This document shows, piece by piece, positions 34,708 through 44,202 of a stretch of 64,000 nt of DNA. The DNA is taken from assembly GCF_014646095.1 (NCBI RefSeq), contig NZ_BMMU01000011.1:1-64000 (forward strand), read 5' to 3'. Under the pieces are notes generated by a model. It ran no database searches. It was not told where the DNA came from and saw only the letters and a list, made by a program, of their open reading frames with translations. The position numbers and the translations under genes were made by a program. Positions within the stretch are counted from its first letter, which is position 1. Every line of letters begins with the position of its first letter. This DNA is from Streptomyces lacrimifluminis. GTDB taxonomy: Bacteria > Actinomycetota > Actinomycetes > Streptomycetales > Streptomycetaceae.

Positions 34708-35748
34708 TCAGAGGCGCGCCGGCGCGGTACTGCCCCGCACCACGAGGTGCGGGGTCGACGCGATGACGACGGCGCGGTCGCGGCGGTTCTCGATCCGCTC
34801 CAGCAGGAGCCGGGCGGCCGTCTCGCCCATCATGGCGCCGGCCTGGTCCACGCTGGTCAGGCTCACCGGGGCGAGGGCGGCCACGGAGGTGTTGTTGTAT
34901 CCGGCGAGCGAGAGATCCTCGGGAATGCGCAGGCCGAGTTCGACGGCGGCCCGGAAGACACCCGTCGCGGCGACGTCGGCGCCGGCGAAGATCGCCGTGG
35001 GCGGGCGCGCGGAGGTGAGCAGTTCCATGGCGCCGCGGTAGCCGCCCTCGTCGGAGTACCCCGAGTTCACCACCCGGGCCAGACCGGCCAGACCGTGCCG
35101 GGCCATCGCATCGCCGTAGGCGGCCCGGACATGATGTTCCGGCCGCTGCCGCCACTGGGTCCCGCGTACCGTCGGATGCGACAGATGGGCGATGTCCCGG
35201 TGCCCCAGCCCGACCAGGTGGTCCACCACCAGGTCCACGCCCAGACCGTCCTGGTTGACCACGCAGTCGTACGCCGTCGACGGGTCGTGGTGACCGAGCA
35301 CCACCGTCGGCACATCGGCAGCGATCCGCACCACCTCCGATCGGGCCACGGCGGGCGCGACCAGGATCAGGCCGTCCATCTGCCGGTCCACCATGGCATG
35401 GATGAGCTTCGTCTGGTCGTCCATCTCGGCGGAGCCGCTGGAGCCGATGAACACCGCGTACTCACTGTCCCGCAGCAACGCGTCGACCCCCTCCAGGAGG
35501 TCGGCGTAGAAGGCGTTGCGGATGCTCGCGAGCAGAATGCCGATCGTGTAGGTACGGCCCCGCATGCCGCGGGCGGCGGCATGCGGACGGTAGCCCAGTT
35601 CGGCCATCGCGCCCCGCACCCGCTCACGCATGGCGGGGCTCACCCCGTAGGCGTTGGTCAGCACCTTCGACACCGCGGAGGTCGACACGCCCGCACTGCG
35701 CGCGACATCGGCGATGGTCACTCTCTTCGCGCCGCCCGTTGATCCCAT
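34708..35748 (-). CDS. LacI-family transcriptional regulator
   Basis: This 346-residue repressor starts with a LacI helix-turn-helix (VTIADVARSAGVSTSAVSKV) and hinge (YRPHAAARGMRGR), followed by a periplasmic-binding-protein-like effector domain. It is divergent from the sugar ABC operon starting at 36061 and shares the 312-base promoter region. It is strongly similar by eye to the LacI protein at 47645-48682 (SAVSKVL-NAYG-SP, then LGYRPHA), so the two are paralogues. The start at 35748 is the first Met before the DNA-binding domain. Confidence 0.94.
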   Translation of the reverse strand: MGSTGGAKRVTIADVARSAGVSTSAVSKVLTNAYGVSPAMRERVRGAMAELGYRPHAAARGMRGRTYTIGILLASIRNAFYADLLEGVDALLRDSEYAVFIGSSGSAEMDDQTKLIHAMVDRQMDGLILVAPAVARSEVVRIAADVPTVVLGHHDPSTAYDCVVNQDGLGVDLVVDHLVGLGHRDIAHLSHPTVRGTQWRQRPEHHVRAAYGDAMARHGLAGLARVVNSGYSDEGGYRGAMELLTSARPPTAIFAGADVAATGVFRAAVELGLRIPEDLSLAGYNNTSVAALAPVSLTSVDQAGAMMGETAARLLLERIENRRDRAVVIASTPHLVVRGSTAPARL

Positions 35749-35797
35749 GAGGGTCCCCACCTCCGTTGTCCCGCGCCGCTCCGCCCCACGTCGACGT

Positions 35798-35889
35798 TTC
35801 CGGAACGTTACTCGCAGATGGCTTGACGGCTCCGGGCGGTTCGCTTCAATCTGTGGGGCATTCCCTTTGTGGCACGTTACACGAAAGGC
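35798..35889. promoter_or_regulatory. LacI-type sites in the divergent promoter (upstream part)
   Basis: Two imperfect dyads lie here. CCGGAACGTTACTCG has the AACGTT centre, and on the minus strand its GAGTAACGTT half equals one at 47464. CCTTTGTGGCACGT at 35865 continues with TACACGAAAGG. They fall between the lacI start and the binding-protein gene and probably bind the adjacent LacI repressor. Confidence 0.4.
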
Positions 35890-36023
35890 CTGGCGCGGCA
35901 GGCCGAGCCGCCAGCCACATCGCAGTGCACCGCGCCCGGTGCCGGTGAACGGCCGCGACGGAGGACAACCGATCCGGCAGCGAGCCGAGCCGCTCCTCGC
36001 CACCTGCCTGACCACATTCACAC

Positions 36024-36035
36024 TGAAACGATTCA
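36024..36035. promoter_or_regulatory. LacI-type operator before the binding-protein gene
   Basis: TGAAACGATTCA is symmetric at 10 of 12 positions and lies 25 bases upstream of the ATG at 36061. The related TTGAATCGATTCAA stands at the mirror position before the second ABC cassette. Confidence 0.55.
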
Positions 36036-36060
36036 CCGACGCTCGAACGAAGGAACATCC

Positions 36061-37386
36061 ATGAGGTCAAGCACTCTCACCAGGAGAAGGGCCGTGGTGG
36101 CCGTGGCCGCCGTTCTGCCGCTCGTGCTCAGCGCCTGCAGCGCCGGTTCTCTCGGCTCGTCCGGCGAGGAGGGGGACGCGACGTCGATCAAGCTGCTCGT
36201 CGACAACGCGCCCGACAACCTCCAGTCCGCCCAGCAACTGGCCAAGGCCTTCGAGGCGAAAAACCCGAAGACCAAGGTGAGCGTGGAGACGCGTCCCGGC
36301 GGGACAGAGGGTGACAACCTCATCAAGACGCGGCTGCAGACGGACAGCATGGCGGACCTCTTCGTCTACAACGTGGGATCCCTGTTCCAGCAGATCGACC
36401 CGACGAAGACGCTGACGCCGATCACGCAGGACCCGTACGTCAAAAACCTCGACGAGTCCTTCGTTCCGCAGGTCACGGTCGGTGGCCAGACCTACGGCGT
36501 CCCGTTGGGCTCCGCTCTCGGTGGCGGCGTCCTCTACAACAGGAAGGTCTACGACAGGCTCGGCCTGAGCGTGCCCAGGACCTGGGCGGAGTTCATCGCC
36601 AACAGCGAGAAGATCAAGGCCGACGGCGTCACCCCGGTCATCCAGACGTACCAGGACACCTGGACCTCCCAGCTGCTGGTCCTGGGCGACTTCCACAACG
36701 TGTCCGCCGCGGAGCCGGGCTTCGTCAAGGACTACACCGCCAACAAGGCGAAGTACGCGACGGACCCGAACGCGTTCAAGGGCTTCCAGCACCTGCAGCA
36801 GATCCACGACCTGAAGCTGCAGAACCCCGACTTCGCGTCGGCCACCCTGGTCAAGGGCCTGCAGATGCTGGCCACCGGCAAGGGCGCCCAGTACCCGATG
36901 CTCTCCACCGTCATCAGCGGGATCAAGACCAGCAACCCGGACCAGCTCAACGACATCGGCTTCTTCGCACTGCCGGGTGACGACGCCGCCACCAACGGCC
37001 TGACGGCGTGGTTCCCGAACGCCCTCTACGTCCCGAAGACCACCACGGGAGGCAAGCTCGCCGCGGTCAAGAAGCTCCTGGCGTTCGCCGCGAGCCCGGC
37101 CGGGTGCACGGCCCAGGCCAAGGCGTCGACGCCGACCGGACCGTACCTGGTCAAGGGCTGCACCCTGCCGACGGACGTGCCGACGATCACCAAGGACGTC
37201 GCCGCCTACTTCACGAAGGGCGCCCAGAGCCCGGCACTGGAGTTCCTGTCCCCGGTGAAGGGCCCGAGCCTCGACCAGATCAGCGTCCAGGTCGGCTCCG
37301 GCATCACCAACGCGAAGACGGGTGCGACCCAGTACGACAACGACACGAGGAAGCAGGCTCAGCAGCTCGGTCTGTCGGGCTGGTAG
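36061..37386 (+). CDS. sugar ABC transporter, extracellular binding lipoprotein
   Basis: This 441-residue family-1 solute-binding protein has a lipoprotein signal ending in the lipobox LSAC (about residue 23), so it is anchored outside the membrane. The mature part shows the CUT1 pattern (NLQSAQQLAKAFEAKNPKTK, GVPLGSALGGGVLYNRKVYD, LKGAWFPNA-like tail region). AAGGA precedes the ATG at 36061. It is the first gene of a binding protein-permease-permease-GH43 unit, so an arabinan- or pectin-derived oligosaccharide is the likely ligand. Confidence 0.93.
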   Translation: MRSSTLTRRRAVVAVAAVLPLVLSACSAGSLGSSGEEGDATSIKLLVDNAPDNLQSAQQLAKAFEAKNPKTKVSVETRPGGTEGDNLIKTRLQTDSMADLFVYNVGSLFQQIDPTKTLTPITQDPYVKNLDESFVPQVTVGGQTYGVPLGSALGGGVLYNRKVYDRLGLSVPRTWAEFIANSEKIKADGVTPVIQTYQDTWTSQLLVLGDFHNVSAAEPGFVKDYTANKAKYATDPNAFKGFQHLQQIHDLKLQNPDFASATLVKGLQMLATGKGAQYPMLSTVISGIKTSNPDQLNDIGFFALPGDDAATNGLTAWFPNALYVPKTTTGGKLAAVKKLLAFAASPAGCTAQAKASTPTGPYLVKGCTLPTDVPTITKDVAAYFTKGAQSPALEFLSPVKGPSLDQISVQVGSGITNAKTGATQYDNDTRKQAQQLGLSGW

Positions 37387-37398
37387 GAACGCACGTCA

Positions 37399-37436
37399 GT
37401 GCCTCCCCGCCTTCGGAGAGCGGTGCGGGGAGGCAC
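37399..37436 (+). terminator. intra-operon hairpin (partial terminator or mRNA stabiliser)
   Basis: GTGCCTCCCCGC pairs perfectly with GCGGGGAGGCAC. It lies between the binding-protein stop and the first permease. Such hairpins raise the ratio of binding protein to permease by partial termination or 3' protection. Confidence 0.7.
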
Positions 37437-37453
37437 CCGAGAGAGGTCGATCG

Positions 37454-38386
37454 ATGACCACAGTTGCACCGACCCCGCCGAAAACGACCGAGCGGGCACC
37501 GACGCCGGTCCGGGCACGCCGGGCACACGGCACGCACAGTTCCTACCCCACCTGGTTCTACCTGCCCGCCGCGGTGATCTACGGGGCGCTGTTCCTCATC
37601 CCCACCCTCGCGTCGTTCTACTTCAGCCTGACCAGGTGGACGATCTTCAAGTCCACCTTCATCGGCCTGGACAACTACACCGCGTTCTTCCAGGAGCCCG
37701 CCCTCGTCAAGGGCTTCGTCAACACGTTCCTCTACGCGATCGTCACCTCGGGCCTCAAAGTCGTCCTCGGCCTCTTCCTCGGGATCCTGCTGACCAGCCA
37801 GATCCGTGCCCGGGGATATCTGCGCTCGGCGGTGTTCTTCCCCGTACTGGTCAGCACCGTGGGCGTCGGCATCACCTTCACCGCCTTCATGGACCCCTCC
37901 ACCGGCGCGATCAACAAGGCGCTCTCGGCGATCGGCGTCGACGGTCCGGGATGGCTGACCGACCCGTCGCTGGCACTGTTCTCGGTGGCCCTCGTCGATG
38001 TGTGGAAGGGCGTCGGACTCGCGACCGTCATCTACATCGCCGGCATCGTGTCCATCCCGGACGAGTACCACGAGGCGGCGAAACTCGACGGCGCGAACGC
38101 GTGGCAGCTGCTGCGCAACGTCGTCCTGCCGCTGAGCTGGCCGGCGACCTCGACGGTGATCATCCTGTCGCTCATCGGTGGCCTGCGCTCCTTCGACCTC
38201 ATCTGGGCGATGACACGCGGCGGACCGGGCTTCAGCTCCGACGTGGTCGCCTCCGTCATCTACAAGCAGTACCAGGCGGGCTTCTACGGCCTGTCGACCG
38301 CCGGGAACGTCATCCTCTTCCTGGTCGTGACGGCGGTCATCGTCCCGCTGTCCCGCTTCCTGGCCCGCAAGGAGGTGCAGCGATGA
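37454..38386 (+). CDS. sugar ABC transporter permease (MalF/CUT1-type)
   Basis: This 310-residue permease has six predicted helices, after a basic N-terminal tail. The EAA loop that contacts the ATPase is EYHEAAKLDGANAWQLLRNV (about residue 205). The ATG at 37454 follows the GAGAGG site and matches the family start. Its stop overlaps the next ATG (ATGA). No ATP-binding protein is encoded nearby. Confidence 0.94.
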   Translation: MTTVAPTPPKTTERAPTPVRARRAHGTHSSYPTWFYLPAAVIYGALFLIPTLASFYFSLTRWTIFKSTFIGLDNYTAFFQEPALVKGFVNTFLYAIVTSGLKVVLGLFLGILLTSQIRARGYLRSAVFFPVLVSTVGVGITFTAFMDPSTGAINKALSAIGVDGPGWLTDPSLALFSVALVDVWKGVGLATVIYIAGIVSIPDEYHEAAKLDGANAWQLLRNVVLPLSWPATSTVIILSLIGGLRSFDLIWAMTRGGPGFSSDVVASVIYKQYQAGFYGLSTAGNVILFLVVTAVIVPLSRFLARKEVQR

Positions 38387-39210
38387 GGAACTCCACCCGT
38401 ACCTGGCTGGGTGCCCTGTCGGTCACCGTCAGCATCGTCGTCTTCGTCGTCCCGTTCGCGTTCATCGTGCTCACGGCCGTCAAGGATCCGCAGCAGGCCG
38501 CCCAGCTCGACTTCTCGTGGCCACGCCACTTCCGGCTGGTCGACAACTTCGTCCAGGTACTCGAAGCGCGGGACTACATTCTCGTCATCGCGTTCGTCAA
38601 CAGCGTGATCCTGACCGTCGCCAGTGTGACGGTGATGGTCGTCCTCGGCGCGATGGTCGCCTTCGTGCTGCAGCGCCGCGTCACCCGGTGGACGGGCCTG
38701 ATCAACTTCCTGGTCCTGTCCGGGCTGATCATCCCGCCGGCGGTCGTGCCGACGATCTGGGTCCTGCAGAAGGCCGGCCTGTTCGGCACTCTCCCCGGGC
38801 TGATCCTCGTGGAGATCGCCTTCGGACTCTCCTTCTCCATCCTGCTGTTCCGCGCGTTCATCGCCACCATCCCGCGCGAACTCGACGAGGCCGCCATCAT
38901 CGACGGTGCGTCCCCGCTGCGGCTCTTCCTCCGGGTCGTCCTCCCCATGCTCCGCTCGGTCGTCGTCACCGTGATCGTCGTCCAGTCGGTCGCCGTCTTC
39001 AACGACTTCACCAACCCGCTGTACTTCCTCCCGGGCGAGCAGAACGCCACCGTCCAGCTGACGCTGTTCAACTTCCAGAGCCAGTACAGCACCAGCTACA
39101 ACCTGCTCTTCATGGACATCCTGCTCATCACGATCCCGCCGCTGATCATGTTCCTGTTCTTCAACAGGCAGATCGTGGCGGGCATGACCGCGGGGGCGGT
39201 CAAGGGCTGA
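38383..39210 (+). CDS. sugar ABC transporter permease (MalG/CUT1-type)
   Basis: This 275-residue second permease has six helices and the EAA motif ELDEAAIIDGASPLRLFLRV (about residue 168). It begins at the ATG overlapping the previous stop by four bases, so the two permeases are produced together. The GH43 gene follows after 43 bases and is probably in the same transcript. Confidence 0.94.
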   Translation: MRNSTRTWLGALSVTVSIVVFVVPFAFIVLTAVKDPQQAAQLDFSWPRHFRLVDNFVQVLEARDYILVIAFVNSVILTVASVTVMVVLGAMVAFVLQRRVTRWTGLINFLVLSGLIIPPAVVPTIWVLQKAGLFGTLPGLILVEIAFGLSFSILLFRAFIATIPRELDEAAIIDGASPLRLFLRVVLPMLRSVVVTVIVVQSVAVFNDFTNPLYFLPGEQNATVQLTLFNFQSQYSTSYNLLFMDILLITIPPLIMFLFFNRQIVAGMTAGAVKG

Positions 39211-39253
39211 GTCCTGCCTGTACCACCACCTCACCGACACAAAGGAGTCTCGT

Positions 39254-40684
39254 GTGACCAGCCCACGTGCAGAAGGCATCCTCCTGCGGATACACGGACG
39301 ACGGCGCCGTCCCGTCCTCGCCGCTCTGCTGGCGGCCACCCTGGCCGTTCTCGGTCTACTCGCGGCCGGCCGGGCGGAGGCTCTCAGCGGTGACATCCGT
39401 ATGCACGACCCGTCCGTCATCAAGGTGGGCGGCTGCTACTACGGCTTCTCCACCGGGTTCGAGAACGACCCGCTCAACCCGAGCGGGTCCATCACCGAGC
39501 GCAGGACGTGCGACGCCACGGCGGCGACCGGCTGGACCAAGATCGGCAACGTCTGGGAGTCGACGCCCTCCTGGATCACCGCCAGGCTCGGTGCGACGCC
39601 GCCGAACATCTGGGCCCCCGACATCAAGTACTTCAACGGCAAGTACCACCTGTACTACGCCGGTTCGCGCTGGGGCACCTCGTACGCCGTGATGGGTCTC
39701 GCCACCGCCACCAGTATCGAGGGCCCGTGGGCCGACCAGGGCATGGTCACCGACGTCAACTACCCCATCGACCCCAACGTCGACTGGGGACCCGACGGCA
39801 GGCTGTACGTCTCCTGGGGTTCCTGGACCGGATCCGGCACCTATATGCACGTCCTGGACCAGGCCACGGGCAAGCTGTCGACGAGCGACAACAACCTCTG
39901 GCGCATCGCCGTCGACATCGAGAACCCGACGATCATCCTCAACGGCGGCTACTACTACCTCTTCGGCTCCAAGGGACTCTGCTGCAGCGGAACCAACAGC
40001 ACCTACTACACGGTGGTCGGACGGTCCACCGGCATCACCGGCCCCTACCTCGACCAGAACGGCATCAACCTGGCGTCGGGCGGAGGAACGCAGGTACTCG
40101 CGGGCGCGTACCCCAAGGTGGCGGCCGGGGGCGCGGACGCCTTTGACGACGGCGCGTCGAAGTTCCTCGCCTACCACTACTACGACGGCGGCAACAACGG
40201 CCAGGAGGCCCTCGACATCCGCCAGGTCACCTTCGCCGGTGGCTGGCCCGTCCTCGCCGCCCCACTGGGCTCCGTCAACAACCGCCTCATGAACCGCAAC
40301 AGCGGCAAGTGCGCGGACGTCTGGTTCGCGAGCACCGCCGACGGCGGCGCCGTCAACTCCGGGAACTGCAACGCCGGAACCAACCAGCAGTGGGTGCCCA
40401 CCCCCTCCGGCGCGAACTACCGACTGGTCAACGTCAACAGCGGCAAGTGCCTCGAAATCCCCGGTGGCTCCAAGGCCGACGGTGCGGCGGCCGACCAGTG
40501 GACCTGCGACGGCGGCACGCACCAGCTCTGGCGCAAGACGTCGGTGATCGGCGCCTACGTCACCTTCACCAACGTCAACAGCGGTCTGTGCCTACAGGTC
40601 ACCGGAGGGTCGACGGCCAACGGGGCCGCCCTGAACCAGGCGAGCTGCAACACCGGCACGAACCAGCAATGGCTCGTGGTCTGA
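39254..40684 (+). CDS. secreted GH43 arabinan endo-1,5-alpha-L-arabinanase with C-terminal ricin-type lectin domain
   Basis: This 476-residue protein has an N-terminal export signal (about residues 15-40, VLAALLAATLAVLGLLAAG). The five-bladed propeller starts with MHDPSVIKVGGCYYGF, which contains the catalytic base Asp. It also carries NIWAPDIKYFNGKYHLYYAG and NVDWGPDGRLYVSWGS. From about residue 340 a beta-trefoil CBM13 repeats three times (NSGKCADVW with NQQW; NSGKCLEIP with HQLW; NSGLCLQV with NQQW). It should cut arabinan side chains of pectin outside the cell and feed the transporter. AAGGAG precedes the GTG. Confidence 0.92.
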   Translation: MTSPRAEGILLRIHGRRRRPVLAALLAATLAVLGLLAAGRAEALSGDIRMHDPSVIKVGGCYYGFSTGFENDPLNPSGSITERRTCDATAATGWTKIGNVWESTPSWITARLGATPPNIWAPDIKYFNGKYHLYYAGSRWGTSYAVMGLATATSIEGPWADQGMVTDVNYPIDPNVDWGPDGRLYVSWGSWTGSGTYMHVLDQATGKLSTSDNNLWRIAVDIENPTIILNGGYYYLFGSKGLCCSGTNSTYYTVVGRSTGITGPYLDQNGINLASGGGTQVLAGAYPKVAAGGADAFDDGASKFLAYHYYDGGNNGQEALDIRQVTFAGGWPVLAAPLGSVNNRLMNRNSGKCADVWFASTADGGAVNSGNCNAGTNQQWVPTPSGANYRLVNVNSGKCLEIPGGSKADGAAADQWTCDGGTHQLWRKTSVIGAYVTFTNVNSGLCLQVTGGSTANGAALNQASCNTGTNQQWLVV

Positions 40685-40692
40685 TGCCTCGG

Positions 40693-40731
40693 ACGTGTCT
40701 GCGGCGCCGCCGACCGGCACCGCGGACACGT
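40693..40731. terminator. hairpin between the two convergent cassettes
   Basis: ACGTGTCTGCGG pairs with CCGCGGACACGT with one mismatch over a 15-base loop. It sits between the GH43 and GH78 stops and probably ends both operons. Confidence 0.65.
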
Positions 40732-40762
40732 TGCTCTCCCCCGTCCTGTCGGCACAAGCCCA

Positions 40763-43700
40763 TCAGCGCAGCCGGGCGCTCACCCGGTACCGACCGGACG
40801 CCAACCGGCAGACGTACACCCCGTCGCCGAAACCGATGAAGCGCACACCCTCGGCACCCGCCAGTCGCGCACGTCCTTCGCGGACCGAGTCGGCCGACAC
40901 CGCCGGAAGCCGCAGGGTCGCCTCACTGTTCGCGGGCACCACCACGTCGTACACGAGGGCCCTGCCGCCCTCCGTCACCTGCCACTCGCTCCTGATCTCC
41001 CCGTACGGCGACTCGTACGTCCCCGACACCCTGGTGATCCCGCCCGTGGGATCGATGTGCGGTTGCAGCACGAAGTGCTTGAACCCGGGGCTCTCCGGGT
41101 CGCGGGCGATGCCAGCCATGTAGGCGTACATCCACTCCATGATCGCGCCGTAGGCGTAGTGGTTGAAGGAGTTCATACCGACGGGCCCGAACCCGTCCTC
41201 CTTCGAGTACGAGTTCCAGCGCTCCCAGACCGTGGTGGCACCGTTCTTCACCGAGAACAGCCAGGACGGCAGCGCGTCCTGGTGGAGCAGCTTGTACGCC
41301 AGGTCGGCGTGCCCCTCGTCGGTGAGGACCGGGGCGAGGACGTTGACGCCGAGAAAGCCCACGGACAGCGTGTTCTCGGAGTACCGGACCCGGATGCTGC
41401 CGGGGTGTGCGGCCTTGTAGGCATCGTCGTTACCTATGTTGGCGGCGAGATGGCCGACGAGTGTGCGGCGTTGGGCCAGTGTCTCGTAGAAGCCGAGCTT
41501 GAGCACCCAGAGCAGCGCTGTCTGACTGTTGTCCTCCGTCTTCTGGTCGGGGTCGGAGCCCGGTTCGATCGGCGAGGCGTCGCCGAGGCTGGACCTGACC
41601 GTGACCGTGCCGCCCTCCGTACTCAGGTACTTGGTGATGAACGCCTGCCTGATGCGTCCGAAGAGCCGGTCGTACGCCGCTGCCTCCGCCGTCCTGCCGA
41701 GCGCGCGGGCCATCTGTGCCATCAGCCGCGTGCTGTAGCCGTAGTAGACGTCGCTCATCAGCTGGGCGCTGGTCTTCTGCGGCCCCAGCCAGTCGCCGGT
41801 GAGGGATCCCTGGCCGGCGTAGGTGTCGCCGGTCTGCTGCTGGATCCAGTCCAGGTAGCGCGTCATCGCGGGCCAGTTGTCCTCGACGACGGTCGCGTCA
41901 CCGGTCATCTGCCACACGGTCCACGGCACGATGACGCCGGCGTCCGCCCAGCCGCTGCCACCGCCCGGGAAGTTGTACCGTCCCGTCGGGGCGACCCCGG
42001 TGAACTGTGCCTTCCCCATGCCGTAGATGAGTGCGGAGTCGACGACGGTGTCCTGGAAGTGGCTGAGGAAGACACCGGCGTCCACGTTGTACAGACCGGT
42101 CGCCGAGAACACCTGGGTGTCGCCGGTCCAGCCGAGGCGTTCGTCGCGCTGGGGGCAGTCGGTGGGCACCCAGAGGTAGTTGCCGCGCTGGCCCCAACGG
42201 ATGTTGCTCGCCAGCTGGTTGATGTCGGGATCATTGGTGGTGACGGTGCCGGTCTCACGGATCGCGGACGTGGCGACCTTGCCGGTCAGGCCGGTGATCG
42301 TGATTGTGTCCGTCGCGGTGACGGAGACGTAGCGGAAGCCGTAGAAGGTCAGGGAGTCCTGGTGGGTCTCGCCTTGCCGGTCGCCTTTCAGGACATACGT
42401 GCTGGTGGCCTTGGCGCTGCGGAGGTTCGCCCGGTAGAGGGATCCCGCCGGACCGTCCGCGCCGGCGCTGTCGTCGTTGAGTATCTCGCCGAACCTGAAC
42501 TCGGCCCTGGTTCCGGCGGGGCCGCGCAGGCTGTAGCGGGCCACGCCGACCATGTTCTGGCCGAGGTCGAAGACGACGGTCTCCCCCGCGCCGATCGTGA
42601 CCGGGGCGGAGGCCGCCTTCACAGGATCGGTCACCGTCCGGGCGGGGTCCACGACGATCCGACCCCGGCCGTTCCGGCTGCCGTCCTGTCCGGTCACCCC
42701 GGTGGCGACGGTGATCGACTGCGGTCGGCGGTCCCACCGGCGCATGAAGCGTGCGGTCTCGCCCGGGTAGGCGAGGAGGCGCGAGTCCGGGAACCTGTCG
42801 TCGAAGGCGACTCGTTCCACGTCCGACCAGGCCGAGTCGTCGAATCCGTGCGCCGTCCAGCCCGGCAGTTCCTTGCGGGCGTCGTAGATCTGGCCGTCGT
42901 AGATGTCGTCGGCGCGGTAGGGGCCCGTGTCAGTGGCCTTCCAGCCGTCTCCCGGAGCGGTGACGACCGTCTGAGACGTTCCGTCGGCGTACCGGATCAG
43001 CAGCTTCGCCTTGACGGCGAGGGCGTTGCCGTCCGCCGAGTAGTACGTACTGCCTTCGGAGATGCGGCCGTTGTACCAGCCGTTGCCCAGGACGACCGCG
43101 AGGGTGACGTCCGGCTCCCGCGTCACACGGTCGGTGACGTCGTACGTCATGTAGTTGACGCGCGCGTCGTAGTTGGTCGAACCCGGGGGCAGCAGTTCGA
43201 TCGTGGTGCCGCCGTCCTGCTCCACGGTCACCTGTCGCCCGTTCACGTGGGCGTCGTACACGCCGAGGGCCGAGACGTAGAGTCGCGCCTCGCGAACGCG
43301 CGGGCGGTTCCTTCCGGGGCCCGCGCTCCTGAGGGCTTCCTCCTTCCGCAGCATCGGCGCGCCGGGCGAGTTGGGGGTCTTGGCCTTCATCCCGATCCAC
43401 CGCGCGCCCTCCCATCCGCCGACACCGTCGGTGCTCATCAGGCCGGTCTCGAAGAAGGAAGGGGACGCGGTACCCACCAGCCGGTCCTCGGTGTCCCATA
43501 CGGTGACGGTCCAGTGGTAGCGGGTCGAGGCGCGCAGCGGTTTGCCCGCGTAGCGGACGGCCACCGAATCGGAGGTACGGACCCGGCTGCTGTTCCAGAC
43601 GTCCGCCCGGGCGACGGTCAGTTTCTCCGGGGAACTCGCGACGAGGATCCGGTACGCCCCCTGGCTCCGCCCGCGCGCCGTCGACCGCATACGCCAGCCG

Positions 43701-43963
43701 AAGCGCGGCCGGGAAGCGTCGACGCCGAGCGGGTGTGCGCGATGTTCCACGGTCAGTCCGAGCACTGCGCCGCCCTCCTCACCACGGGACGCCTGTGCAG
43801 CCGCGCTCGTCCCACCTCCGATGGCACCGGCCCCCAGCGACACGGCGCCGGCTGTCACAGCGAGCACGGTGCGACGACGCACTGCCGTCCTGGCGGTACG
43901 GGGAGGTGTCCCCGCCCCGGACTCGCGGTCGGCGTGGTCCGTACTGCGCGCTTCCTGGCTCAC
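40763..43963 (-). CDS. secreted GH78 alpha-L-rhamnosidase
   Basis: This is a 1066-residue Tat-exported enzyme (VRRRTVLAVTAGAVSLGAG at about residue 28). It has the N-terminal Ig-like and beta domains (GLTVEHRAHPLGVDASRPRF; WNSSRVRTSDSVAVRYAG; VNGRQVTVEQDGG). The catalytic (alpha/alpha)6 barrel carries the acidic motif DCPQRDERLGWTGDTQVF (about residue 600), and a C-terminal beta domain follows. It releases terminal rhamnose from rhamnogalacturonan or glycosides. I set the start at the GTG at 43963, with AAGGA upstream; the much longer frame reads through the neighbouring gene. It is the last gene of the minus-strand ABC cassette. Confidence 0.93.
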   Translation of the reverse strand: MSQEARSTDHADRESGAGTPPRTARTAVRRRTVLAVTAGAVSLGAGAIGGGTSAAAQASRGEEGGAVLGLTVEHRAHPLGVDASRPRFGWRMRSTARGRSQGAYRILVASSPEKLTVARADVWNSSRVRTSDSVAVRYAGKPLRASTRYHWTVTVWDTEDRLVGTASPSFFETGLMSTDGVGGWEGARWIGMKAKTPNSPGAPMLRKEEALRSAGPGRNRPRVREARLYVSALGVYDAHVNGRQVTVEQDGGTTIELLPPGSTNYDARVNYMTYDVTDRVTREPDVTLAVVLGNGWYNGRISEGSTYYSADGNALAVKAKLLIRYADGTSQTVVTAPGDGWKATDTGPYRADDIYDGQIYDARKELPGWTAHGFDDSAWSDVERVAFDDRFPDSRLLAYPGETARFMRRWDRRPQSITVATGVTGQDGSRNGRGRIVVDPARTVTDPVKAASAPVTIGAGETVVFDLGQNMVGVARYSLRGPAGTRAEFRFGEILNDDSAGADGPAGSLYRANLRSAKATSTYVLKGDRQGETHQDSLTFYGFRYVSVTATDTITITGLTGKVATSAIRETGTVTTNDPDINQLASNIRWGQRGNYLWVPTDCPQRDERLGWTGDTQVFSATGLYNVDAGVFLSHFQDTVVDSALIYGMGKAQFTGVAPTGRYNFPGGGSGWADAGVIVPWTVWQMTGDATVVEDNWPAMTRYLDWIQQQTGDTYAGQGSLTGDWLGPQKTSAQLMSDVYYGYSTRLMAQMARALGRTAEAAAYDRLFGRIRQAFITKYLSTEGGTVTVRSSLGDASPIEPGSDPDQKTEDNSQTALLWVLKLGFYETLAQRRTLVGHLAANIGNDDAYKAAHPGSIRVRYSENTLSVGFLGVNVLAPVLTDEGHADLAYKLLHQDALPSWLFSVKNGATTVWERWNSYSKEDGFGPVGMNSFNHYAYGAIMEWMYAYMAGIARDPESPGFKHFVLQPHIDPTGGITRVSGTYESPYGEIRSEWQVTEGGRALVYDVVVPANSEATLRLPAVSADSVREGRARLAGAEGVRFIGFGDGVYVCRLASGRYRVSARLR

Positions 43964-44202
43964 GTCTTCGTCCTTCTCTCGGTCGTACGGCAGTCGGTCG
44001 GGGAGGTGCGCACGGTGAACGTGTGCCTCGCCGAGCCGACGGTGTGGGGGGTTCCGGCCGCCCGTGGGGAGAGGGTCGCCATGCCCTCGGGACCGGCGGT
44101 GACGGGTGCCGTGAAGCAGCCGTAGCTGGGCCGGGTGTCCTCCTGGCGGACGTCCCGCAGGACGTCGTCGCGCTCGCCCTCCGGCGGGGCAACGGCGTGA
44201 TG
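43962..44202 (-). pseudogene. 3'-end remnant of a deleted gene between binding protein and rhamnosidase
   Basis: About 79 codons continue in frame from the stop of the binding-protein gene (SYGCFTAPVTAGPEGMATLS, then TVGSARHTFTVRTSP). They end with a TGA overlapping the GTG of the rhamnosidase (GTGA). The codon bias is Streptomyces-like and the final beta strand resembles the end of GH78 or similar glycosidases. The coupling suggests that a whole gene once lay here and lost its 5' part by deletion. Confidence 0.45.

Noticed and set aside
41057..44125. A plus-strand open frame of about 1000 codons opposite the GH78 gene
   Set aside because: It is the antisense of an obvious glycosidase. The translation is Val/Gly/Arg-rich with no recognisable domain.
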